From Streptococcus gordonii (GTDB lineage Bacteria > Bacillota > Bacilli > Lactobacillales > Streptococcaceae): a DNA stretch of 64,000 bases. The notes beneath the pieces are model-generated. The model was not told where the DNA came from. It made no database searches and saw only the letters and a list, made by a program, of their open reading frames with translations. This document shows, piece by piece, positions 57,640 to 64,000 of the stretch. The translations under genes and the position numbers were made by a program. The stretch is taken from assembly GCF_001553855.1 (NCBI RefSeq), contig NZ_LQWV01000037.1, forward strand, positions 62,698-126,697, given 5' to 3'. Each line of letters starts with the position of its first letter. Within the stretch, counting starts at the first letter, position 1.

Positions 57640-57645
57640 TATAAT
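57640..57645 (+). promoter_or_regulatory. -10 box of the AraC/GyrI gene
   Basis: TATAAT, 25 nt before the ATG, followed by GGAGG at 57651-57655. Confidence 0.55.
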
Positions 57646-57670
57646 AGATAGGAGGTAAGAAGAAAAGAAT

Positions 57671-58504
57671 ATGATGCATCAATTCAATCGAACCATGGAA
57701 TACCTGGAAAGTAAGTTAGACGCAGAAGTGGACTTGCAGAAATTTCAGCAGATATCAGGCTATTCTTATGCTCTCTTTAGCAGGCTCTTCTCCATCCTAG
57801 CAGATATGACTTTAGCAGAATACTTGCGCAATCGCAGGCTGTCTGAAGCTGTGACGGACTTGCAGGAAAGCTCTGAGAAAGTCATTGACATAGCGATGAA
57901 ATACGGCTATGAGTCTTCGGATGCCTTCAGCGCAGCCTTTAAGAAATTCCATGGTTCGACCCCCTCAGAAGTTCGAAATGGAAAACCTTATCGCGTCTTT
58001 CCTAGACTTCAATTATCCTTAAAGATTACAGGAGGAAAGAACATGGATATCAAGATTCAAAAGAAACCTGCTTTTACCGTAGCAGGCGTCCTATTGGAAG
58101 CTATTGACAATAGTCAGTGCCCATCTGCTTGGGATCAACTCTATGCCAATCACAGCTTTGAAAGCCTGGAAAGTCTAGGCAGTGGCCAATCTTTTGGCGT
58201 CTGCTCGGATGTCAAAGAAGGCGAAATTATCAACTATATGGCCGCTTATGATGTGACGGATAAAGCCAAAGCAGAAGAACTTGGTCTGTCAATCAAAGAA
58301 ATCGCAGAAGCTGAATATGCTATCGTACCAGTCAAGGGGGCTATACCAGCCAGCATTCACCATGCTTGGAAATATGTTTTGGAAGTCTTTTTCCCAGAAA
58401 CTGGTTATCGCCACTCAGGAGCACCAGATTTTGAAGTCTACACCGAGGGTGATATGTCCTCCCCAGACTATCAAATGGAACTCTGGATACCAGTGGTGAA
58501 ATAA
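57671..58504 (+). CDS. AraC-family regulator with GyrI-like effector domain
   Basis: A 277-aa protein. The N-terminal 110 residues form an AraC HTH domain (ALFSRLFSILADMTLAEYLRNRRL; then IAMKYGYESSDAFSAAFKKFHGSTP). Residues about 122-277 form a GyrI-like small-molecule-binding domain, starting MDIKIQKKPAFTVAG and ending MELWIPVVK. Such proteins sense hydrophobic or cationic compounds and often regulate exporters or themselves. GGAGG lies 15 nt before the ATG, a long spacing. Its last 44 bases recur at 59544-59587. Confidence 0.9.
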   Translation: MMHQFNRTMEYLESKLDAEVDLQKFQQISGYSYALFSRLFSILADMTLAEYLRNRRLSEAVTDLQESSEKVIDIAMKYGYESSDAFSAAFKKFHGSTPSEVRNGKPYRVFPRLQLSLKITGGKNMDIKIQKKPAFTVAGVLLEAIDNSQCPSAWDQLYANHSFESLESLGSGQSFGVCSDVKEGEIINYMAAYDVTDKAKAEELGLSIKEIAEAEYAIVPVKGAIPASIHHAWKYVLEVFFPETGYRHSGAPDFEVYTEGDMSSPDYQMELWIPVVK

Positions 58505-58506
58505 AA
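58463..58506 (+). repeat. 44-bp direct repeat, copy 1 (3' end of the GyrI gene)
   Basis: The terminal codons (PDYQMELWIPVVK and stop) of the AraC/GyrI gene. The same 44 bases occur with one mismatch at 59544-59587, 1081 bp away, on the far side of the next gene. Confidence 0.9.
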
Positions 58507-58557
58507 CGATGATTGCAAGTCATTTTTTAGGCGTTGATTACAGAGGAGGATGATGCT

Positions 58558-59484
58558 ATGCAGATGTATTTTGGGGACGTTTCTCTTTGTTATACATATT
58601 CACTTGCGATGGCGCTGCATTCGTATGGTTATGATGTTCGCCCTGAGTTTTTGGAAGCCATTATGGTGTTGGGAAATGGCGCTAGTATTGTAAAGGAAGA
58701 TGAAAAACACCCCTTAGTCTTCTTTGATAATGGAATGCCAGACAGTTCTATCAGTCATTCTTTAGACATTCTGGGCTTTACATATGACGAATACTATATA
58801 AAGGATTCTAATGCAGTGGATCTTCTCTCTATCAGAAAAATCTTAAGTAAGTTCTTACTCAGTGGGCCTCTTGTTCTTGGCCCTTTGGACATGGGTTATC
58901 TGACTTATAATCCCAATCATATTCATTTGTATGGGGTGGACCATTTTGTTTCAGTTTATGATTTAGATGATGAGTTTATTTATTTCCATGATCCAGCAGG
59001 CTTTGCTTGTATGAAAATGAGTTTCTCAGAATTTTCGAAAGCCTGGGAAGCTAAAAATATCGACTATAAAAGAGGTTCTTTCTCCATGTGGGGAAACTTC
59101 AAAAAAATCAAATCTCCAACTTCCAAAGAGATTTATCAGAAAACATCTATGCTGATGAAGCAACAATATGAACGTGGCGAGGAGAACGTGATAGCAAGAT
59201 ATGCTAAGTCGGTAGCGGACAATGGCTTGAATGAAGAACAAAAGCATCTTCATCAATACTTTAGTTTCAAATTAGCTTCTATCAGAAATCTATACATGAG
59301 CAATTTCTTAAAAGACCACGATACGGTCAGATCTGAACTAAAAGAAAATTTAGCAAAATTGTTTGGCCAAGCTCATTTATTTTGTATCAAGGAAGATTAC
59401 CAAAAATTGTCAGAAGTCTTGTATGATATTGCAGTGCTAGATAATAAATTTAGAGATTTGTGCCTTCACTATAAGGAAGAGTAG
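58558..59484 (+). CDS. BtrH/C39-like putative cysteine peptidase or acyltransferase
   Basis: A 308-aa protein of papain-like fold by motif. The likely catalytic Cys is in VSLCYTYSLAMAL (about residue 9), and the His is in YGVDHFVSVYDLDDEF, followed by FHDPAG. This layout matches the BtrH N-terminal/C39-like family. The C-terminal 120 residues are helical. No signal peptide is seen. Substrate unknown. AGAGGAGG at 58541-58548 selects the ATG at 58558. It is probably co-transcribed with the AraC/GyrI gene and flanked by the 44-bp repeats. Confidence 0.72.
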   Translation: MQMYFGDVSLCYTYSLAMALHSYGYDVRPEFLEAIMVLGNGASIVKEDEKHPLVFFDNGMPDSSISHSLDILGFTYDEYYIKDSNAVDLLSIRKILSKFLLSGPLVLGPLDMGYLTYNPNHIHLYGVDHFVSVYDLDDEFIYFHDPAGFACMKMSFSEFSKAWEAKNIDYKRGSFSMWGNFKKIKSPTSKEIYQKTSMLMKQQYERGEENVIARYAKSVADNGLNEEQKHLHQYFSFKLASIRNLYMSNFLKDHDTVRSELKENLAKLFGQAHLFCIKEDYQKLSEVLYDIAVLDNKFRDLCLHYKEE

Positions 59485-59534
59485 AAGAAGTGAGAAAAAC
59501 GAAGATGCTGTTTGGTAATGCAGCAGGATCGAAA

Positions 59535-59587
59535 CTAGGGGCACCAGACTATCAAATGGAACTCCGGATACCAGTGGTGAAATAAAA
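59535..59587 (+). pseudogene. Remnant of a second GyrI-like gene (44-bp repeat, copy 2)
   Basis: 43 of 44 bases match the 3' end of the AraC/GyrI gene, including the stop (PDYQMELRIPVVK). The bases just before (GGGGCACCAGA) resemble an earlier part of that gene (GGAGCACCAGA at about 58417-58427). So this looks like a copy with an internal deletion between two CCAGA words. No ORF remains upstream of it. Confidence 0.75.
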
Positions 59588-59595
59588 TGTGAATC

Positions 59596-59766
59596 GAGGC
59601 TGGGACAAAAGTCCTAGCCTCTCAATTGTCTTTGGATTGTCGAGCAAGACGCAGTGGTTGAGTGGGCTCTACTACGCTGATTCCATCAGCTTTTACAGCC
59701 CAACTCAACTGTGCGGAGGTGGGACGACGAAATCGAATTCTAACGAATTACCGATTTCTGTCCCAC
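59596..59766 (+). repeat. Three-hairpin intergenic element (GAGGCTGGGACAAAA type)
   Basis: Three strong inverted repeats in tandem. GAGGCTGGGA/TCCTAGCCTC (59596-59605, 59612-59621). TTGAGTGGGCT/AGCCCAACTCAA (59658-59668, 59697-59708), enclosing GCTGAT/ATCAGC (59676-59681, 59685-59690). GTGGGAC-GAAATCG/CGATTTC-GTCCCAC (59719-59766), enclosing AATTC/GAATT. It is non-coding, and the first hairpin shares its core with 41041-41068. It looks like a dispersed streptococcal intergenic repeat that may act as a terminator. Confidence 0.7.
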
Positions 59767-59786
59767 TCTCGTTTTTTTGTGGCTTG

Positions 59787-59795
59787 TGGTATAAT
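59787..59795 (+). promoter_or_regulatory. Extended -10 promoter of the YjjG-like gene
   Basis: TGG-TATAAT, 33 nt upstream of the TTG start. Confidence 0.6.
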
Positions 59796-59828
59796 AAACC
59801 TACTACAGTTACAGAAAGGATTTCGACC

Positions 59829-60518
59829 TTGTCATACAAATTTCTACTTTTCGACCTTGACCATACGCTGCTGGATTTTGATACGGCAGAAGACATCGCC
59901 CTGACTCATTTTTTGGAGGAGCAGGGCGTAACGGAGATTCAGACCTACAAAGACTATTATATTCCCATGAACAAGGGCCTTTGGCGGGATTTGGAGCAGG
60001 GGAAAATCACCAAGCCTGAGCTGGTCAATACGCGCTTTTCTCGTCTTTTTGCTCATTTTGGCATTGAGAAGGATGGCGCCGAGTTGGCCCTTCTCTATCA
60101 GCAGCACATTGCTCAACAAGGACAAACCTACGCTGGTGCAAGCGAGCTTTTGGACAGTCTGACAGCAGCTGATTATGAGATTTACGGCGCGACTAATGGC
60201 ATCACAGCTATTCAGACTGGTCGCATGGCCCATTCCGACATCTCACCCTATTTTAACCATATCTTTATCTCGGAGCAGATGGGGACTCAGAAGCCTGAAG
60301 CATTGTTTTATGAAAAAATAGCAGAGCAGATACCAGCTTTTGAGAAGAGTCAGACTTTGATGATTGGAGACTCCTTGACAGCTGATATTGCCGGTGGAAA
60401 CAATGCAGGGATTGATACGGCTTGGTATAATCCGAAGGGACTGATTAACCAAACACAGGCTAGACCAACCTACATTCTCCAATCTTATCAAGACTTGTTG
60501 GATTTGTTGTTACAATAA
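59829..60518 (+). CDS. YjjG-type HAD phosphatase (noncanonical nucleotidase)
   Basis: A 229-aa HAD hydrolase of the YjjG/TIGR02254 type. Motif I is LFDLDHTLLDFD at the N-terminus, motif IV MIGDSLTADIAGGNNAG. E. coli YjjG dephosphorylates noncanonical nucleoside monophosphates; that role is inferred here. The start is TTG at 59829 with GAAAGGA 8 nt upstream. An in-frame extension to 59589 would cross the promoter and the hairpin repeat and is not credible. Confidence 0.88.
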   Translation: MSYKFLLFDLDHTLLDFDTAEDIALTHFLEEQGVTEIQTYKDYYIPMNKGLWRDLEQGKITKPELVNTRFSRLFAHFGIEKDGAELALLYQQHIAQQGQTYAGASELLDSLTAADYEIYGATNGITAIQTGRMAHSDISPYFNHIFISEQMGTQKPEALFYEKIAEQIPAFEKSQTLMIGDSLTADIAGGNNAGIDTAWYNPKGLINQTQARPTYILQSYQDLLDLLLQ

Positions 60519-60522
60519 TAAG

Positions 60523-60545
60523 AAGAGGCGGTTCGGCCTCTTTTC
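60523..60545 (+). terminator. Terminator between the YjjG-like gene and uvrC
   Basis: AAGAGGC/GCCTCTT (60523-60529, 60536-60542) with a 6-nt loop and T4. It ends 4 nt before the uvrC -10 box. Confidence 0.8.
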
Positions 60546-60554
60546 TGCTATAAT
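60546..60554 (+). promoter_or_regulatory. Extended -10 promoter of uvrC, probably leaderless
   Basis: TGC-TATAAT ends 6 nt before the uvrC ATG at 60561, so transcription should start at the A of the start codon. The -35 region would fall inside the preceding terminator stem. Confidence 0.7.
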
Positions 60555-60560
60555 AGACCT

Positions 60561-62390
60561 ATGAATAAGCTAATCCAATCAAAGCTGGAACTGTTGCCAA
60601 CCAGTCCCGGCTGTTACATTCACAAAGACAAAAACGGTACTATTATTTATGTCGGCAAAGCCAAGAATCTTCGCAATCGGGTTCGGTCTTATTTCCGTGG
60701 CAGCCATGATACCAAGACCGAGGCTCTGGTATCAGAGATTGTCGATTTTGAGTTTATTGTCACCGAGTCCAATATTGAAGCTCTGCTTCTGGAAATCAAT
60801 CTAATCAAGGAAAACAAGCCTAAGTACAATATCATGCTCAAGGACGATAAGTCCTATCCTTTTATCAAGATCACCAATGAAACCTATCCGCGCCTGATTA
60901 TCACGCGCCAAGTTAAAAAGGATGGTGGTTTATACTTCGGTCCCTACCCTGATGTCGGTGCGGCCAATGAAATCAAGCGTCTCTTAGATCGGCTCTTTCC
61001 TTTCCGCAAGTGTACCAATCCGCCTGAAAAGGTCTGCTTTTACTACCATCTGGGACAGTGCAAGGCCCACACTATTTGCCAGGTAGACAGCCAGTATTTC
61101 AAGGAACTAGCCCAGGAGGTAGCGGCCTTTCTCAAAGGGCAGGATGACCAGATTATTGAGGATTTACGGGGAAAAATGGCTGGCGCAGCGCAAGCTATGG
61201 AGTTTGAAAAGGCAGCAGAGTACCGCGACTTGATTCAGTCCATTGGCACCTTGCGAACCAAGCAGCGGGTTATGGCCAAGGATTTGCAGAATCGCGATGT
61301 CTTTGGCTACTATGTGGACAAGGGCTGGATGTGCGTACAGGTCTTCTTTGTCCGCCAGGGCAAGTTAATCGAGCGCGATGTCAATCTTTTTCCTTATTAC
61401 AATGATCCTGACGAGGATTTCTTGACCTATATCGGCCAGTTCTACCAGGAAAAATCCCACCTCAAGCCCAATGAAATTTTGATTCCAGCAGATATTGACG
61501 AAGAAGCTGTCCGAGCCATGGTGGATACCAAGGTGCTTAAGCCTCAGCGAGGCGAGAAGAAGCAGTTGGTCAATCTGGCTATCAAAAACGCCCGAGTCAG
61601 CCTCCAGCAGAAATTTGACCTCTTGGAAAAATCTATTGAAAAGACTCAAGGTGCTATTGAGAATCTAGGGCAGCTCCTTAACATTCCAACGCCTGTTCGT
61701 ATTGAGTCTTTTGATAACTCCAACATCATGGGGACCAGTCCTGTATCAGCTATGGTGGTCTTTGTCAATGGTAAACCAAGCAAGAAGGACTATCGCAAAT
61801 ATAAGATCAAGACTGTGGTGGGACCTGATGACTACGCCAGTATGCGAGAGGTCATCAAGCGACGCTACAGTCGGGTGATTCGGGATGGACTGACTCCGCC
61901 TGATTTGATTGTCATTGATGGTGGACAAGGTCAAGTTAATATCGCTAAAGAAGTTATCCAGGATCAGCTGGGACTAGATATTCCCATCGCTGGACTGCAA
62001 AAAAATGACAAGCACCAGACTCATGAATTGCTTTTTGGCGATCCTTTGCAAGTGGTAGAATTATCCCGCAATTCGCAGGAATTTTTCCTACTTCAGCGTA
62101 TCCAAGATGAGGTCCACCGCTTCGCTATTACCTTCCACCGCCAGCTCCGCTCTAAAAATTCCTTCTCATCGCAGCTAGATGGTATTGAAGGATTGGGACC
62201 AAAACGCAAGCAAAATCTTATGAAACACTTCAAATCTCTAACCAAGATTAAAGAAGCCAGTGTAGATGAAATTGTCGAAGTCGGCGTACCTCGAGCAGTA
62301 GCTGAAGCGGTGCGGGAGAAGCTACATCTAGCAGACCAGCAGAAAGCAACGCTACCTGAAGTAGCAGAGCCGATTGAAAATATGGAATGA
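60561..62390 (+). CDS. uvrC: Excinuclease ABC subunit C
   Basis: A 609-aa UvrC making the two incisions of nucleotide excision repair with UvrA and UvrB. GIY-YIG nuclease domain (about 12-90, [20 protein letters not shown]), Cys-rich segment ([17 protein letters not shown]), UVR motif ([14 protein letters not shown], about 213-226), RNase H-like nuclease ([27 protein letters not shown]) and C-terminal helix-hairpin-helix. No ribosome-binding site is present. Confidence 0.97.
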   Translation: MNKLIQSKLELLPTSPGCYIHKDKNGTIIYVGKAKNLRNRVRSYFRGSHDTKTEALVSEIVDFEFIVTESNIEALLLEINLIKENKPKYNIMLKDDKSYPFIKITNETYPRLIITRQVKKDGGLYFGPYPDVGAANEIKRLLDRLFPFRKCTNPPEKVCFYYHLGQCKAHTICQVDSQYFKELAQEVAAFLKGQDDQIIEDLRGKMAGAAQAMEFEKAAEYRDLIQSIGTLRTKQRVMAKDLQNRDVFGYYVDKGWMCVQVFFVRQGKLIERDVNLFPYYNDPDEDFLTYIGQFYQEKSHLKPNEILIPADIDEEAVRAMVDTKVLKPQRGEKKQLVNLAIKNARVSLQQKFDLLEKSIEKTQGAIENLGQLLNIPTPVRIESFDNSNIMGTSPVSAMVVFVNGKPSKKDYRKYKIKTVVGPDDYASMREVIKRRYSRVIRDGLTPPDLIVIDGGQGQVNIAKEVIQDQLGLDIPIAGLQKNDKHQTHELLFGDPLQVVELSRNSQEFFLLQRIQDEVHRFAITFHRQLRSKNSFSSQLDGIEGLGPKRKQNLMKHFKSLTKIKEASVDEIVEVGVPRAVAEAVREKLHLADQQKATLPEVAEPIENME

Positions 62391-62515
62391 GAAATTAAAT
62401 TGTCTGACTGGTAAAAATGTTTATTTAAGACCCATAATGTCGGATCGTAGTGTAAATGTTTCTGTATTTATGGTAAACTAATACAAATAAAAGTGATTTT
62501 GAAAAGGGCAAAAAT

Positions 62516-64000
62516 TTGGGCATCATGGAGAACAATGTTCAACAAGTTGTTGACTTGCTCAATGATATTTCTAAAGTCGCAACCATCGTCCAAGATAATG
62601 ACTTGGCTGACCTTTATATTGCTCAAGGAGGTGCCAATCTGGGCAAGGAAATGCCAGAAAAAGACTTTCTTGAAGCCGAACATAAAGTTCTGAAAATAAT
62701 GGATGCTCTGAAGGATATTCATCGCGAAGTTGTTCAGAATATCGAGAATAAGTATATCAGTGGTCTTGAAGATGCAGTAGAAGCTCTCAATAAGGTCAAT
62801 GAAGGGAAAAACCAATACAAGTCAGATCATTTGACCTATGAAGAAACAACAACAACCTATATAAACAATGGGTTGGCTGGGCCGGTAGAGCAGACGTCAA
62901 CAGAAACCAAACATTTTACCCTATCTGATATTCTAAATAGCGATAAAAGTCCGATCCCTGCCGCTGCAGCTAAATACAATGAAAAGCTAAAAGTTGCCAA
63001 AGAGCGTCTAAAAAAACTTGAACAGTCAGACAAAGAAACCTATAATAAGATTAAGGACCTGACAGATAGAAAGTTGGTGGATAGCTTCTATCCAACCGAA
63101 ATGGGGGAGTACAAGCGTCTCAAGTCTACTTGGTCCAAGGACAATGAACAGTGGCTTGGCTGGGTAGAAAACGGTGTTAAAATCGTTGGTGTTGGCTTGT
63201 TAGTTGTCGGTAGTATTGCTTCGGGAGGTACCCTAGCACCAGTAGCATTTGGGACAGGTACAGCTCTTTTAGGAGGAGAAGCACTCTATCGAGCAGGAGT
63301 TGGAGAGACGATCTCTGGAGATGTACTCTCAACAGAGCAACGCTGGTGGGCAGGAGCTGAGGCAGTTACGACACTGGCGTCTGGTGGTCTATCTACAGCT
63401 ACTAAGGTAGCAGGCACTACAGCTTCGGAGTCTCTGCTAGCTGCTGAGAAGTTTGCTCATATGACTGCAAACGTCTATGATGCGGCTCAGTTTGGGCATG
63501 ACTTTATGGAAGACCCTCAGATGGCCTTGACAAACCTAGCAACCAGTCAAATGATTGGTCGTACTATTGGTCATCTTGGTAGTAAATACAAGGCCTACCG
63601 AGCAAGTCAAACAGGCAATGTTGATATCCGTAGTGGTGAAGCAACCAGCTTCAAGGCCAACATCAAAGAGCGAGCTAACACAGCCTGGACGGACATCAAG
63701 ACCAAGGCAGGTGATGTCAAGGTTCAAGCAGGAGAAAGTTTTGAGAACTTCAAGAATCGTGTCTCAAATGTGAAGAATCAAGCCATCTCAGCTAGTACAG
63801 AGGGGCTTTCAAACAAGGTACGGAACTTTAGCGATGCCATTGAAACTGGCCGACAAAATATTCACAACACGCTTGACTCCCTTGGGAATAAGAATCGACT
63901 TTCTTTTGTGACTGTAGATGACGTCCCAGTCGATCTACCAAAATCAAAAGTCTCAACCAAGATGGATGACTTCGCCAATCGTATCCAACAAATCTCAGTC
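62516..64000 (+). CDS. Polymorphic-toxin-like protein (probable type VII/LXG-related), 3' end beyond window
   Basis: The frame is open from 62477 to the window end, with at least 492 codons from the ATG at 62525. The N-terminal 215 residues are helical and charged. A glycine-rich hydrophobic stretch (about 219-255) precedes VGETISGDVLSTEQRWWAGAEAVTTLASGG, which resembles the pre-toxin linker of LXG and other polymorphic toxins. The usual LXG start with its WXG-like helices is absent. Start uncertain: TTG at 62516 has AAAAGGG 7 nt upstream; the ATG at 62525 is 16 nt away. The toxin domain would lie beyond 64000. Confidence 0.65.
   Translation, partial: MGIMENNVQQVVDLLNDISKVATIVQDNDLADLYIAQGGANLGKEMPEKDFLEAEHKVLKIMDALKDIHREVVQNIENKYISGLEDAVEALNKVNEGKNQYKSDHLTYEETTTTYINNGLAGPVEQTSTETKHFTLSDILNSDKSPIPAAAAKYNEKLKVAKERLKKLEQSDKETYNKIKDLTDRKLVDSFYPTEMGEYKRLKSTWSKDNEQWLGWVENGVKIVGVGLLVVGSIASGGTLAPVAFGTGTALLGGEALYRAGVGETISGDVLSTEQRWWAGAEAVTTLASGGLSTATKVAGTTASESLLAAEKFAHMTANVYDAAQFGHDFMEDPQMALTNLATSQMIGRTIGHLGSKYKAYRASQTGNVDIRSGEATSFKANIKERANTAWTDIKTKAGDVKVQAGESFENFKNRVSNVKNQAISASTEGLSNKVRNFSDAIETGRQNIHNTLDSLGNKNRLSFVTVDDVPVDLPKSKVSTKMDDFANRIQQISV

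Noticed and set aside
59589..59828. 80-codon extension of the YjjG-like phosphatase
   Set aside because: It is made of the hairpin repeat and the promoter. HAD proteins of this type start right at the LFDLDHT motif, as from the TTG at 59829.
62468..62815. 115-codon minus-strand ORF in the toxin-like gene
   Set aside because: It is the shadow of a 492-codon open frame on the plus strand with protein-like composition.

Overview
The window comes from a low-GC Gram-positive chromosome, almost certainly a Streptococcus of the mitis/sanguinis type. Protein families and local gene orders are streptococcal: cpoA with a glucosyl-diacylglycerol synthase, vicRKX, rnc-smc-Cof-Cof-ftsY-zwf, murB-potABCD, and rplU-prp-rpmA. 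Several joins (a T-box and thrS directly before vicR) and the ppdK/ccpN/PDRP/fbp block point away from S. pneumoniae and towards the S. sanguinis, gordonii or cristatus side. That species assignment is inference. I see no rRNA, tRNA, insertion sequence, prophage or CRISPR array. Most of the window is core housekeeping DNA. The accessory parts are small: about 57.6-59.8 kb and the right edge.

Layout. 0.1-2.8 kb: two membrane glycolipid glycosyltransferases and a small membrane protein. 2.8-5.7 kb: a T-box leader controlling a P-loop kinase and thrS. 5.8-9.1 kb: the essential VicRK (WalRK) two-component system, VicX and a DUF454 protein. 9.2-16.8 kb: RNase III with a hairpin-rich leader, SMC, two Cof phosphatases and FtsY. 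16.8-20.3 kb (minus): zwf, then a three-gene permease operon joined by ATGA overlaps. 20.4-25.7 kb: tex, a SprT-like protein, RNase J2 and a tributyrin-type esterase. 25.8-31.1 kb: a matrixin-like protease, an M20 (RocB-like) peptidase and an ABC exporter. 31.1-35.4 kb: a polysaccharide deacetylase (minus), hom-thrB, and a membrane-protein gene broken by one stop codon. 35.4-40.4 kb: murB and the spermidine/putrescine importer potABCD, with a structured candidate RNA between them.

40.4-47.4 kb: a PEP and gluconeogenesis module. ppdK (minus) faces ccpN, the PPDK regulatory protein and class III fructose-1,6-bisphosphatase. CcpN-like operator sequences lie in the ppdK promoter. 47.4-51.1 kb: cysteine desulfurase with ThiI (tRNA thiolation), an isoprenylcysteine-methyltransferase-like protein and a membrane protein. 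51.1-52.3 kb: L21 leader, rplU, the Prp protease and rpmA, whose product has an N-terminal extension for Prp to remove. 52.4-57.6 kb: rhodanese, two lipoproteins, a Cof phosphatase, lepA and a Cys-cluster protein. 57.6-59.8 kb: an AraC/GyrI regulator, a BtrH/C39-like putative cysteine enzyme, a duplicated scrap of the regulator's 3' end and a three-hairpin intergenic element. 59.8-64 kb: a YjjG-type HAD phosphatase, uvrC and the start of a large polymorphic-toxin-like protein that runs off the window.

Promoters. Many promoters here are of the extended -10 type (TGnTATAAT). At cpoA, tex and uvrC the -10 box lies so close to the ATG that the mRNA should start at or almost at the initiation codon, which suggests leaderless translation.
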